Below, in pieces: positions 1-8,345 of a DNA stretch of 59,622 bases (position 1 is the stretch's first letter; each line of letters begins with the position of its first letter). The DNA is from Rhodobacter sp. (GTDB lineage: Bacteria; Pseudomonadota; Alphaproteobacteria; Rhodobacterales; Rhodobacteraceae): contig JADCEN010000021.1 of the NCBI GenBank assembly GCA_020250175.1, positions 1 to 59,622 of the forward strand. The letters run 5' to 3'. Made by a program: the position numbers and the translations under genes. The notes under the pieces were generated by a model. It did no database searches. It was not told the DNA's origin and was given only the letters and a program-made list of their open reading frames with translations.

Positions 1-123
1 GCCGCCGGAAAACCCGCCAAACTCGCCCTCGTCGCCGCGATGCGCAAACTCCTCATCCTCGCCAACACACTCCTGCGCGAAAACAGGGAATGGCAGGAAA
101 CAAGACCCGTACAAACCGCTTGA
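1..123 (+). mobile_element. 3' end of an IS110-type transposase gene (partial)
   Basis: The first frame is open from base 1 to a TGA at 121-123 and encodes the last 40 residues of a protein; the start lies outside the window. The peptide, with AAGKPAKLAL, VAAMRKLLIL and ANTLLRENR segments, matches the conserved C-terminus of IS110/IS1111 family DEDD transposases, which normally end in a GKPAK...MRKLL.LAN.LLR pattern. In that family the C-terminal domain carries the serine motif used with the RuvC-like domain. The part seen here has no internal stop, so the copy may be intact upstream. No element end could be recognised just downstream, where hairpin repeats begin. Confidence 0.72.
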
Positions 124-154
124 CGAACACGGATACTGGCCTTTCGCGGTGCCT

Positions 155-394
155 GGACCTGCCGGTCTACGGGGCACCGTCCCGCGCGGGCGGGGAAACG
201 CGGTGCGGTTTCTCTCCCCTCCCGGAGAGGTGTTCCTGTGCGTTCCGGGATGTCCGGTCTGTCTGGCAGGGGCCATCGCCCCTGCCACAGCGCTGTGCTG
301 GGATGAGGACCAGCCGGGGGCCAAAGCCCCCGGCCAGCGCCCGACCCGCCCACGGCGGGCGCTTCTCGCCCGCCGGGTCGGGCGCTGGCCTGCG
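155..394 (+). repeat. Hairpin-rich intergenic repeat, left copy 1
   Basis: One unit of a repeat family seen at both ends of the window. It starts with gacctgccggtct, continues with a gggcggggaaacgc block, and ends with cgctggcctgcgttg. It carries three hairpins: 265-286 (9-bp stem, 4-base loop), 313-334 (around gccgggggcc) and a compound one at 334-388, where a perfect 14-bp outer stem (334-347 with 375-388) encloses an 8-bp inner stem (354-361 with 367-374). Open frames cross the unit in several phases, but none resembles a protein and the pattern is that of a structured non-coding repeat. Confidence 0.8.
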
Positions 395-403
395 TTGTTC
401 CCG

Positions 404-621
404 GACCTGCCGGTCTGCAGGGTACCGTCGCGCGGGCGGGGGAAACGCGGCGCGTTTCCTGATCCCGCCCGAAGGAGCGGTCCTGTGCATTCCGGTATGC
501 CCGGTCTCTTTGGCAAAGGCCATCGCTTTTGCCACAGCGCCCCGCTGTCATCAGGCCGGCCGGGGGCCACTGCCCCCGGCCCGCGCCCGGCCCGCCTCCG
601 GCGGGCGCTGGCCTGCGTTGC
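404..621 (+). repeat. Hairpin-rich intergenic repeat, left copy 2
   Basis: Second, directly adjacent unit in the same orientation as the copy at 155-394, again running from gacctgccggtct to cgctggcctgcgttg. The hairpin at 512-533 occupies the position of 265-286 in copy 1, but its stem is AT-rich in the middle (ggcaaaggc against gcttttgcc). Two G-C pairs have become A-T pairs and a third is a G-T wobble, so the hairpin is preserved although its sequence changed. A gccgggggcc hairpin follows near 560-580, and the compound stem is shortened. Confidence 0.78.
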
Positions 622-911
622 GCTTGCATGACGGGTCCTGTGCGACCGTGGTCTCCAACCGGGCGGGGAACCGCGCTGCGTTTTGGGGTCCCGGAACAGT
701 AAGCCGCCTTTCCGGCGGATAAGGATGATTTCCCCGTGCGGCACCGGGGATACTGTTTCAGCACTGTGTCGGACAGTCGCCGCAACTGCGCAGGGCCCCC
801 TGCCCGACCGCGCAAGCGCGTGGCAGGGGGCCTTGCGCAGGTTCTGCGCCCGCCAATCCGCCGATAGAGCCGCGCGGGTGCGAAGGGCGGGCCAAAGGGA
901 CCGCAGCGCGG
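622..911. other. Non-coding stretch between the repeats and murI
   Basis: No credible gene. The first part looks like a decayed continuation of the repeat array (ggcggggaaccgcgctgcg near 662). A small dyad ccgcc/ggcgg lies at 704-718. The main feature is the long hairpin at 786-840, listed separately. The stretch ends at the stop codon of murI. Confidence 0.6.
786..840 (-). terminator. Long hairpin downstream of murI
   Basis: Bases 786-804 and 822-840 are inverted repeats of 19 bp with one mismatch, and the loop contains a second small stem (809-813 with 816-820). It lies about 70 bases past the murI stop codon in the direction of murI transcription, so it could end or protect the acyltransferase-murI transcript. 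There is no T-run, so it is not a textbook intrinsic terminator and may instead be an intergenic palindromic repeat. Confidence 0.45.
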
Positions 912-1724
912 TCAGGCAGCCTCGAACCTGATCGGCAGGCGCAGGAATTGCGTGGCGCGGTCTGAGACCGCGCGGGCATCTCCCGTCGTCAGGAATTTCG
1001 CTTCCCGGCCCGGCCCGACAAATTCGGGGCGGCGGGTCAGATAATCGGCCAGACTTTCGGCCACCAGAGCGGCTTGGGAAAACACCTTCACCCCCGGCCC
1101 CAGCGCTTCGGCAAAGACCTTTTCCATCAGCGGATAATGGGTGCAGCCCAGCACGGCGGCCTGCGGATGGGGCATGCGGCGCTTCAGCGCCTCGACATGG
1201 CTGCGCACCAGCGCCTCTGCCAGCATCTCGTCCCCCGCCTCGATCGCGTCCACCACGCCGCCGCAGGGCTGGGCTTCCACATCGACGCCGATCGCGCGAA
1301 AGGCAAGTTCGCGCTGGAACGCGCGGGACGACACGGTGGCAGGCGTGGCAAACAGCGCCACATGCTTGACATCCACCTCGCGCGGCGGGGAATTGTCGCC
1401 CCACTGGCGTTCGGTCAGCGCTTCGATCAGGGGCACGAAAACGCCCAGAACGCGCTTGTCCGGCGGCACCCAGGTTTCCTGCATCCGCTTCAGCGCGGCG
1501 GCCGAGGCGGTGTTGCAGGCCAGAATCACCAGATCACAGCCCTCGGCCCACAGCCGTTCCACCCCGGCGCAGGTCAGGGCAAAGATTTCGTCAGGGGTGC
1601 GCGTGCCATAGGGCGCATGGGCGTTGTCGCCGTAGTAGACAAAGGGCACATCCGGCAGGCGGCGCGTCAGCGCCTGAAGCACGGTCAAGCCGCCAAGGCC
1701 GGAATCAAACACGCCAACAGCCAT
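912..1724 (-). CDS. murI: Glutamate racemase MurI
   Basis: Cytoplasmic, cofactor-independent interconversion of L- and D-glutamate, supplying D-Glu for peptidoglycan. The 270-residue protein has the family motifs in order: GVFDSGLGG (4-12, with Asp7 and Ser8), [11 protein letters not shown] (30-40), ACNTASA with catalytic Cys70, and GCTHYPL with catalytic Cys194. Length is normal for the family. The ATG at 1724 gives a full N-terminus beginning just before the FDSG motif. It lies 36 bases downstream of the acyltransferase gene on the same strand and is probably cotranscribed with it. Confidence 0.96.
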   Translation of the reverse strand: MAVGVFDSGLGGLTVLQALTRRLPDVPFVYYGDNAHAPYGTRTPDEIFALTCAGVERLWAEGCDLVILACNTASAAALKRMQETWVPPDKRVLGVFVPLIEALTERQWGDNSPPREVDVKHVALFATPATVSSRAFQRELAFRAIGVDVEAQPCGGVVDAIEAGDEMLAEALVRSHVEALKRRMPHPQAAVLGCTHYPLMEKVFAEALGPGVKVFSQAALVAESLADYLTRRPEFVGPGREAKFLTTGDARAVSDRATQFLRLPIRFEAA

Positions 1725-1760
1725 GCCCTGCCCCGCATTGCGGCGCGCCGGGCCGAAAGG

Positions 1761-2639
1761 TCAAAGCGCGCGGTATTTTTCCTCGAACTCGTAGCCATAC
1801 CCATACGACTTGATCGGCTCGGGCGAAAGATCATAGGTGGCCTGCCGCAGATAGGCCATCAGCGCACGCGGGTCGGTTTTCAGGGCTGCCAGCTCATGGG
1901 CGGGCAAGGGCTGGCCCACAACGAGGCGAACCGGTTCATCCACGCGCGACCGGAATTCCTTGATCAAAAGGCCAAGGCGCAGGTTGTAATGCAGATGGCT
2001 GGCCAGCTGGAACATCCGGCTGTTGTGGCCGTGAAAGAAGATCGGCACCACGGTTGCGTCCGATTTCGCAATCATCTTGGCGGTAAAGTTGCGCCAGCCA
2101 GGGTCCATGGGGCGCGAGAAGGGCCGCGCGGCGGTGGATACGGTGCCCCCGGGAAAGACGCCGATCGCCCCGCCTTCGGAGAGATACCGCAGGCAGGTGG
2201 CGCGGGTTTCGACGTTCTGGCGGATCGCCTCTTTCGTCTCGTCGAAAGAGATCGGCAGGATGACACGGTTCAGCGCCTCGGCCCGGCGGAACACGGAATT
2301 GGCCAGAATGCGGAAATCGCCCCGCATCCGGTCCAGCACATGGCCCATCATCAGACCGTCCAGAATCCCGTAGGGATGATTGGCAATCAGAATCAGCGGA
2401 CCGTTGGCCGGGATGTGAGTCAAGGCTCCGCCCACCACATCCAGGCTCAGCCCGTAGCGCTCGACAATCACGTCCCAGAAGCTGCGCCCCGATGCCACGT
2501 CCTGCTCATAACCTTCGGCGCGGCGGATCAGCGACAGGCGGCCCGTCGCATTTTCCAGCACCCGGACCAGCGCGCGGCCTGGGGCCGAGCGCGCCGATGT
2601 CGCATAGGTGATATCCCGGGTGACTTCACTGGTTGCCAT
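1761..2639 (-). CDS. Lysophospholipid acyltransferase family protein (PlsC-like)
   Basis: A 292-residue protein with a PlsC/LPLAT acyltransferase domain. The catalytic segment reads ANHPYGILDG (86-95), with His88 and Asp94 spaced HX5D as in the hemolysin/OlsA-like branch rather than the classic HX4D. A VFPGGTV block (161-167) corresponds to the substrate-binding EGT/PGGT motif. It probably transfers an acyl group from acyl-ACP or acyl-CoA to a lyso-lipid or an aminolipid precursor at the inner face of the membrane; the actual acceptor cannot be told from sequence. No clear transmembrane helix is visible, suggesting peripheral association. It is the first gene of a likely operon with murI. Confidence 0.85.
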   Translation of the reverse strand: MATSEVTRDITYATSARSAPGRALVRVLENATGRLSLIRRAEGYEQDVASGRSFWDVIVERYGLSLDVVGGALTHIPANGPLILIANHPYGILDGLMMGHVLDRMRGDFRILANSVFRRAEALNRVILPISFDETKEAIRQNVETRATCLRYLSEGGAIGVFPGGTVSTAARPFSRPMDPGWRNFTAKMIAKSDATVVPIFFHGHNSRMFQLASHLHYNLRLGLLIKEFRSRVDEPVRLVVGQPLPAHELAALKTDPRALMAYLRQATYDLSPEPIKSYGYGYEFEEKYRAL

Positions 2640-3182
2640 GCCAGAAACCTTCCTGCAACTTGCCGCAACTTAACGCACGGCCCTGAATGTGACCAGAAAA
2701 GATGACGGATTGGTAACGCTTTCAGCGGTGGGCAGCGATGCCCGGCCATGTTTCTATGGCAACTCTGCCACATCGTCCCCGACAAGCTTTGCAAGATCAG
2801 TCCGACCGCCGCCTGGACGGGAAATCTTGCCCAAGTCCGGGAAATGGGTCGGCCATCCGGGCGGACAGGGAAAGGCACCGCGTTTCCCCGCCCGCGCGGA
2901 ACGCCGCAACCTGGGCCGGTGCCACCCGCGCAACAAAGGCCAGCGCCCGCCGGTAGCGGGGCGCGCGCAGGCGGACGAGCTTCCTGTTCTCCAGCCAGAG
3001 GCCCATGCGGCTGGCATTTCTTCGGCAGTCTGCTATCCTGCATTTGGTTAATCCGCCATTCTTGAGGCTCGGCACCCGGCAATCGTGCGCAACCCTCGAA
3101 CGGAGAATGCTGCGCGAAAGGCCGCTGATCCGGTCAGATCAGAACGCGATGATGGGGTCTGGATGCGGGACTCGTGGGGGGG
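2640..3182. other. Intergenic region with a repeat fragment
   Basis: Divergent spacer between the acyltransferase (minus) and the protease (plus). Apart from the repeat fragment at 2862-2962 it holds no recognisable gene. Promoters for both flanking genes must lie here, but no box pair was convincing enough to mark. Confidence 0.6.
2862..2962 (-). repeat. Partial copy of the hairpin-rich repeat
   Basis: Read on the minus strand, this segment shows the cgctggcc.ttgttg block, a degenerate middle, the gcgcgggcggggaaacgcggtgc block and a ccctgtccgcccgg tail. That matches part of the units at 155-621 and 59165-59622. The hairpin-bearing half is missing. It seems to be a truncated or decayed insertion of the same family. 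Confidence 0.65.
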
Positions 3183-3758
3183 ATGATGGGCAGCGACGAC
3201 ACCGCACGACTGATCTATCTGCTTCTGCTTCTGGCGGCCGTCGGGGCTTGGGTGCTGGTCGAGTACCGCAGGCGTCCGGGGGCCGCCCTGCGGACCGCGA
3301 TGGCCTGGGGCCTGATCTTTGTCGGGGTCATGGCGGGCTACGGTCTTTGGACGGATATGCGCAGCGATGTGCACCGGCAGGCGGTCATGGTGGGCGACAG
3401 GATGGAGGTGCCGCGCGCGCCGGACGGGCATTACTATCTGACGCTGACGATCAACGGCACACCGGTGGAATTCATGGTCGACACCGGGGCCACCAATATC
3501 GTCCTGTCGCGCCGTGATGCCCGGCGCCTGGGCATTGATCCGGACCGTCTGATCTACCTTGACGAGGCCCAAACCGCCAATGGCACGGTGCGCACCGCGC
3601 GCGTCAAGCTGGACGAGGTGGTGCTTGGACCCTGGCGGGATCAGGCGCTGGCAGCCTGGGTCAATGACGGCGAGATGGACGGATCGCTTCTGGGCATGGA
3701 CTATCTTGGGCAGTTCCATGTGGAACTTGCGGCAGACAGGATGCTGCTGCGCCGGTAA
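3183..3758 (+). CDS. Retropepsin-like aspartic protease (TIGR02281 type), membrane-anchored
   Basis: About 191 residues. Two hydrophobic helices occupy the N-terminal 60 residues (LIYLLLLLAAVGAWVL and AMAWGLIFVGVMAGYG). A single clan AA domain follows, with the active-site motif FMVDTGATNIVLS (catalytic Asp near residue 100) and a second-half LLGMDYLGQF segment typical of TIGR02281 proteins. Such proteases dimerise like retropepsins and face the periplasm here; the substrate is unknown. Start choice: tandem ATGs at 3183 and 3186 follow a G-run that may serve as ribosome site; an upstream in-frame GTG at 3174 is also possible. No operon partner is evident. Confidence 0.85.
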   Translation: MMGSDDTARLIYLLLLLAAVGAWVLVEYRRRPGAALRTAMAWGLIFVGVMAGYGLWTDMRSDVHRQAVMVGDRMEVPRAPDGHYYLTLTINGTPVEFMVDTGATNIVLSRRDARRLGIDPDRLIYLDEAQTANGTVRTARVKLDEVVLGPWRDQALAAWVNDGEMDGSLLGMDYLGQFHVELAADRMLLRR

Positions 3759-4030
3759 GGGGCCTGCGGCAGCAAAGCCCGCCTGCGCCCCCGGATGAGG
3801 CAACGGCGCGGTGGCACGGTTGGCCCGGCGCAGGTCACGCGGCAAAAGCCGGGCCGGAACGCGCGCGCAGATCAGGGTTGCCGACCGCATCGCGAACCGG
3901 GGCAGCCATGCCCCGGCCTTGCGCACCGGCACGGGCCGCGACCGCAGCCGTCACGGCCGCCCCGCTCATATCCTGCGGTTGAATGGCCCGCCAGCCGCTG
4001 GGCGGCCCGATCCCCTGACAGGCGCTGCGG

Positions 4031-4504
4031 TCAGACCGGGGCCGCAGCCTTTTCCTGCTTTTTTTCCCAGCGGCCGCCGTCTTCGGACCAGTATTGCGCC
4101 CCCAGCCCTGCTGCGGTGACGTCGCGCCACTGCTGGCGGGCAAGGGTCAGCGCGCCGGGATCAGCGCCGTCAAACAGGATGCAGACCCTCTGCAGGCCAG
4201 CGGCCTCGACCGGTGCGATTGCGGCCCCGTCGACGGACATCAGGCAGGCCACGCCCGGGGGCAGATGCGCGCCGGCGGTCAGAAGCACCGGTTGGTCGGC
4301 ATCCTGCGGGCCGCCCTCGATACCATGCGGCAGGAAACCGTCCCCGGACACCAGCCAGAGCCGCTCATCCAGCCAGGCCAGCCTGCCTGCGTCGCGGCTG
4401 CGCACCGCAACACGCCAGCCCGCCGCCAGCGCGCGGGTCAGCAGCCGGGACAAGGCCACCTCCAGCGGCGACCGCGTGAGGTGGTAGAAATAGACCTCGC
4501 CCAT
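4031..4504 (-). CDS. holC: DNA polymerase III chi subunit HolC
   Basis: 157 residues, matching the family in length and in the N-terminal pattern VYFYHLTRSPLE, the AGWRVAVRSRD strand, WLDERLW and a DGFLPHG segment. HolC is the clamp-loader accessory subunit that bridges the polymerase III holoenzyme to single-strand binding protein. The gene starts 2 bases after the pepA stop codon, and pepA-holC adjacency is common in alphaproteobacteria. The C-terminus (KKQEKAAAPV) is a charged tail. Confidence 0.9.
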   Translation of the reverse strand: MGEVYFYHLTRSPLEVALSRLLTRALAAGWRVAVRSRDAGRLAWLDERLWLVSGDGFLPHGIEGGPQDADQPVLLTAGAHLPPGVACLMSVDGAAIAPVEAAGLQRVCILFDGADPGALTLARQQWRDVTAAGLGAQYWSEDGGRWEKKQEKAAAPV

Positions 4505-4506
4505 CG

Positions 4507-5976
4507 TCAGCCTTCGAAAAGGTCACGGATCATCCGGTCCAGCGTAACAACCCCCCAGCCGGTCGCACCTTTGGGCGCGAAAGCGGTGTCGGTCTTGACA
4601 CTGGCCGTGCCCGCGATGTCCAGATGGCACCACGGCAGGCCGGGCTTGACGAAGCGTTGCAGGAACTGTGCGGCCGTGATGGCACCGCCTTCGCGCCCCG
4701 TGACATTCTTCATGTCCGCAATGCGCGATTTCAGCAGCGCGTCATAGGCCTCGCCCATCGGCATGCGCCAGGCCCCCTCGCCCTCGGCCTTGGCTGCCTT
4801 CAGCAGGGCCGCGCAGAGCGTGTCGTCGTTGGAAAAGACGCCCGCAGTCTCGTGGCCCAGCGCCACAACCATGGCCCCGGTCAGCGTGGCCAGATCCACC
4901 ATGCCGCCGGGCTTGAACCGCTCCTGCGCGTACCACATGGCGTCGGCCAGCACGAGGCGGCCTTCGGCATCGGTGTTGATGACCTCGATCGTGTCACCTT
5001 TCATCGATTTCACCACATCGCCGGGGCGCTGGGCATTGCCGTCGGGCATGTTTTCCACCAGCCCGACGATGCCCACCACATTGGCCCTGGACTTGCGCAG
5101 CGCCAGCGCGCGCATCACCCCGGCCACAACCCCGGCCCCGCCCATGTCGCCGGTCATATCCTCCATCCCGGCGGCGGGCTTGATCGAGATGCCGCCGGTG
5201 TCAAAGGTCACACCCTTGCCGATCAGGGCGAAGGGCGCGTCGCCCGCCGGTCCGCCGTTCCATTGCATCACCACGATCTTGGACCGGTTGACCGACCCCT
5301 GCCCCACGCCCAGAAGTGCGTTCATGCCAAGTGCCTTCATCGCAGGTTCTTCGATGATCTCGACGTTCAGCCCCAGATCCTGCATCGCGGCAAGACGGGC
5401 GGCGAAATCATCCGGCGTCAGCACGTTGGCTGGTTCATTCGTCAGGTCGCGGGCAAAGAACACGCCTTCCGCCAGGGCGGCCTTCGGACCGGCCTGCGCC
5501 GCGACGGCTTCCGGGGTTGCCACCATCATCGTCACCTCGCCCGGCAGTTTCGTCTCGCCGGTGCGGTAGGTCACGAAGTCATAGGCGCGAAGGGCCAGCC
5601 CGAACGACACTTCGGCGGCTTTCGGATGCCCTTCGGCCATAACCAGCGCGCCCGCCGTGCCCAGCGATCTGCCGATGGCGGCCCCCGCCTTGCGCGCGGT
5701 AACGGGATCGGCGCTGCGGTCCAGCTTGACCACCTGCAGCGCCTCGGCCAGCAGGCCGGTGGGCCAGCCGATGTCGGCCGCCTCGCCCTGTTTCATCCGC
5801 CCGAATGCAGCCGAGCCCAGAAACCGGTCCAGCGCGCCCCTCGTCAGCCGGTTCACCCGGCGCGCCGCCGGGCCTGTGGCACCGCCGGTTCCGGCAAAGA
5901 TCACGACGCGGCCCGGGTGGGTGGCAATCGCATCAAGGTCGGTGGCACGGAACTGGATCGAAACCGGTGTTGTCAT
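4507..5976 (-). CDS. pepA: Leucyl aminopeptidase PepA (M17)
   Basis: 489 residues, a cytosolic di-metal aminopeptidase releasing N-terminal residues from peptides. The N-terminal macro-like domain is divergent. The C-terminal catalytic domain is complete: GKGVTFDTGGISIKP with Lys254, Asp259 and Lys266, Asp277 in DMTGDMGGAG, and the signature NTDAEGRL with Asp336, Glu338 and Arg340. These sit at a constant offset of 16 from the E. coli PepA numbering. Followed after 2 bases by holC, so the pair is translationally close. The start ATG at 5976 is preceded by a ggaga ribosome site. Divergent from lptF across 141 bases. Confidence 0.96.
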   Translation of the reverse strand: MTTPVSIQFRATDLDAIATHPGRVVIFAGTGGATGPAARRVNRLTRGALDRFLGSAAFGRMKQGEAADIGWPTGLLAEALQVVKLDRSADPVTARKAGAAIGRSLGTAGALVMAEGHPKAAEVSFGLALRAYDFVTYRTGETKLPGEVTMMVATPEAVAAQAGPKAALAEGVFFARDLTNEPANVLTPDDFAARLAAMQDLGLNVEIIEEPAMKALGMNALLGVGQGSVNRSKIVVMQWNGGPAGDAPFALIGKGVTFDTGGISIKPAAGMEDMTGDMGGAGVVAGVMRALALRKSRANVVGIVGLVENMPDGNAQRPGDVVKSMKGDTIEVINTDAEGRLVLADAMWYAQERFKPGGMVDLATLTGAMVVALGHETAGVFSNDDTLCAALLKAAKAEGEGAWRMPMGEAYDALLKSRIADMKNVTGREGGAITAAQFLQRFVKPGLPWCHLDIAGTASVKTDTAFAPKGATGWGVVTLDRMIRDLFEG

Positions 5977-6117
5977 TGGGGTCTCCGCGATGGAATCCGG
6001 CGCCCTGGCGCCCCTGCGCGAACCCTAGCCTGCCCCCCCGGAGTTGACCAGATAGCAGTTTTCCCTGCCGCCGAATTCCACTAGCGTCTTGCCACATTCC
6101 TTCGGAGGGTCCGCGCC

Positions 6118-7254
6118 TTGACAAGATTCGACAGATATCTGCTGTCGCAACTTCTGGCGCTGTTCGGCTTCTTCTCATTGGTTCTTGTGGCGGTCTACTG
6201 GGTCAACCGTGCGGTAAGCCTGTTCGGCCAGCTGATCGGTAACGGGCAATCTGCCCTGGTGTTTCTGGAATTCACGGCCCTGACCCTGCCCAACGTCATT
6301 CGGCTTGTCCTGCCGGTTTCTGCCTTTGCTGCGGCTGTTTACGTGACGCACCGGCTGACGCGCGAAAGCGAGCTGGTCGTCATGCAGGCCACGGGATTCT
6401 CGCCCTGGCGCCTGGCGCGGCCCGTTTTCTATTTCGGCATCATCGTGGCGGTCATGATTGCCGTCCTGATGAACATCGTGGTTCCGGCCAGCCGGCTGAC
6501 CCTGGCGGCCCGCAGCGCCGAGATCGAGGCGAATGTCACGGCGCGGTTCCTGCGCGAGGGCACCTTTCTGCATCCCGCGCCGGGAGTGACACTCTACATC
6601 CGCGAAATCGCCCCGACCGGCGAGTTGCTGGATGTCTTTCTGTCTGACGCGCGCGATCCTGCCAGCCGGATCACCTATTCCGCCCTACGCGCGCTGGTCG
6701 TGCGGGGGGATACGGGGCCAAAACTGATCCTGCTTGACGGGATGGCCCAAACGCTAGACCGGGCGTCCTCACACCTGACCGTCACCCGCTTTGTCGATGT
6801 CACCTATGATATCGGCGGATTTATGGCGGGCAGCGGACCGCGCGGGCGGTCGCCGGAAGAGCTGCCGACGCCCGATCTGCTGCGGGCGGATCCTGCCCTT
6901 GCCGCCGAACTGGGAACAACCCCTGCCGTGCTTTTGCAGGAAGGGCACAGCCGCATTTCCAACCCGTTGCTCGGGTTCGCAGCACCGCTTATCGGGTTTT
7001 CGGCCCTGCTCCTTGGAACCTTCAGCCGTTTCGGCCTTTGGCGGCAGGTCCTGGGGGCCGTGATCCTGCTGGTGATCGTTCAGTTTGCCGATAATGTCGC
7101 GGCACAGACGGTCCTGCGGGACGCAACGCTGTGGCCGCTGCAATATGCTTCTGCCGTCCTTGGCCTTGGGGTCACTGTCGGGTTTCTGGCAGTTGCGGCT
7201 GGACCGGGCGTTGCGACGCGGCGCAGGGCCAGACCACAGGGTTCGGCTGCATGA
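6118..7254 (+). CDS. lptF: LPS export ABC transporter permease LptF
   Basis: 378 residues; inner-membrane half of the LptB2FG complex that extracts lipopolysaccharide and drives it along the Lpt bridge. Three N-terminal membrane helices (about 13-33, 55-78, 100-122) are followed by a periplasmic beta-jellyroll region (about 135-270) and three C-terminal helices, the YjgP/YjgQ layout. The start is a TTG at 6118, chosen because a GGAGGG ribosome site at 6104-6109 sits 8 bases upstream and the TTG gives the conserved RFDRYLL N-terminus. First gene of the lptF-lptG-lptD-surA-pdxA-rsmA operon. Confidence 0.95.
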   Translation: MTRFDRYLLSQLLALFGFFSLVLVAVYWVNRAVSLFGQLIGNGQSALVFLEFTALTLPNVIRLVLPVSAFAAAVYVTHRLTRESELVVMQATGFSPWRLARPVFYFGIIVAVMIAVLMNIVVPASRLTLAARSAEIEANVTARFLREGTFLHPAPGVTLYIREIAPTGELLDVFLSDARDPASRITYSALRALVVRGDTGPKLILLDGMAQTLDRASSHLTVTRFVDVTYDIGGFMAGSGPRGRSPEELPTPDLLRADPALAAELGTTPAVLLQEGHSRISNPLLGFAAPLIGFSALLLGTFSRFGLWRQVLGAVILLVIVQFADNVAAQTVLRDATLWPLQYASAVLGLGVTVGFLAVAAGPGVATRRRARPQGSAA

Positions 7255-8345
7255 CGCTGAGCCTTTACATCGCCCGCCGCTTTGCCCTGTCGGTCCTGCT
7301 TGTCTTCGGGGTCTTCTTCGGTCTGATGATGCTGATCGAAATGGTGGAACTGGTCGGCAGGTTTCCCGACAGCGGCGTCAGCCTTGCCCAGGTGGCGGGT
7401 CTGGCGGCCCTGAAGGTTCCCCAAAGCCTGTACCGGATTCTGCCCCTGATCATGATTCTCGCCGCCATTGCGCTGTTCCTGGCTTTGGCGCGATCCAGCG
7501 AGCTTGTCGTGGTGCGCGCCGCCGGACGATCGGGGCTGCGGCTGCTGGTGGCACCGGTCTGCGTCGCGCTGGCGCTGGGAGCCGTGTCTGTCATGGTCTT
7601 GAATCCCCTGGTGGCGGCAACGTCCCGGCACTTTGACGAATTGGTTGCGCGTTACGCCAATGGTCAGGTAAGCGTTCTGTCCTTCAGTTCCGAAGGTCTG
7701 TGGCTCCGCCAGGGGGGCGACGGGTTCCAGACTGTCATCCGCGCGACGCAGGCCAATGATGACGGAACGGTCCTGACCGGGGTGACTTTCCTTGAATTTG
7801 ACCGGGATGGCCGGCCGGCAGCCCGGATCGAGGCGGAGCAGGCCGCGCTGTCCGCCGGGGCCTGGATGTTGACCGACCTCAAGCGGTGGAACCTTGCCGC
7901 AGACAATCCCGAAAGCACGGCAGTCACCGAGGCGCAGGGCAGGATTGCATCCGACCTGACGCGGGACCAGATCCGCGACAGTTTCGGCGACCCCTCTGCC
8001 GTGCAGGTCTGGGATCTGCCGGGCTTTATCGCAAACCTGGACAGGGCAGGGTTTTCGTCGCGCCAGCACCGGGTCTGGCTGCAAATGCAGTTTGCCTTGC
8101 CCGTTCTGCTGGCCGGAATGGTTCTGCTGGCCGCAGGCTTTACCATGCGCCATGTCAGATTTGGCAATACCGGGGCGATGGTGCTGGCGGCCGTCCTGGC
8201 GGGATTTGGAATCTTCTTTCTTAGAAACTTCGCGCAGGTTCTTGGATCAAATGGACAAATTCCGGTTTTCCTGGCCGCGTGGAGCGCCCCTGTCGCCTCG
8301 GTCCTGCTTGCGCTTGGCCTTCTGCTGCACATGGAGGATGGCTGA
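7251..8345 (+). CDS. lptG: LPS export ABC transporter permease LptG
   Basis: 364 residues with the same fold as LptF: helices near the N-terminus (about 10-35 and 50-120), a periplasmic beta region, and three helices in the last 90 residues. It pairs with LptF and the ATPase LptB (not in this window). The start ATG overlaps the lptF stop in an ATGA, indicating translational coupling, and begins with MTLSLYIARRFA, typical for the family. Its stop overlaps the lptD start by one base (TGATG). Confidence 0.95.
   Translation: MTLSLYIARRFALSVLLVFGVFFGLMMLIEMVELVGRFPDSGVSLAQVAGLAALKVPQSLYRILPLIMILAAIALFLALARSSELVVVRAAGRSGLRLLVAPVCVALALGAVSVMVLNPLVAATSRHFDELVARYANGQVSVLSFSSEGLWLRQGGDGFQTVIRATQANDDGTVLTGVTFLEFDRDGRPAARIEAEQAALSAGAWMLTDLKRWNLAADNPESTAVTEAQGRIASDLTRDQIRDSFGDPSAVQVWDLPGFIANLDRAGFSSRQHRVWLQMQFALPVLLAGMVLLAAGFTMRHVRFGNTGAMVLAAVLAGFGIFFLRNFAQVLGSNGQIPVFLAAWSAPVASVLLALGLLLHMEDG

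Noticed and set aside
155-621. CRISPR array
   Set aside because: The repeats are about 220-240 bases long, directly adjacent and contain hairpins; there are no short repeats with unique spacers and no cas genes.
90-722. Long open frames across the left repeat array
   Set aside because: They run through tandem structured repeats in several phases at once, have biased Arg/Pro/Gly/Ala composition and no family resemblance. The open state follows from high GC.
1074-2705. Long open frame opposite murI and the acyltransferase
   Set aside because: It is antisense to two well-supported genes and shows no domain; such mirror frames are common at this GC content.
3835-3969. Possible 44-residue gene on the minus strand, 61 bases past holC
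   Set aside because: The codons look fairly typical, but there is no clear ribosome site and no recognised family. Too short to support by eye.
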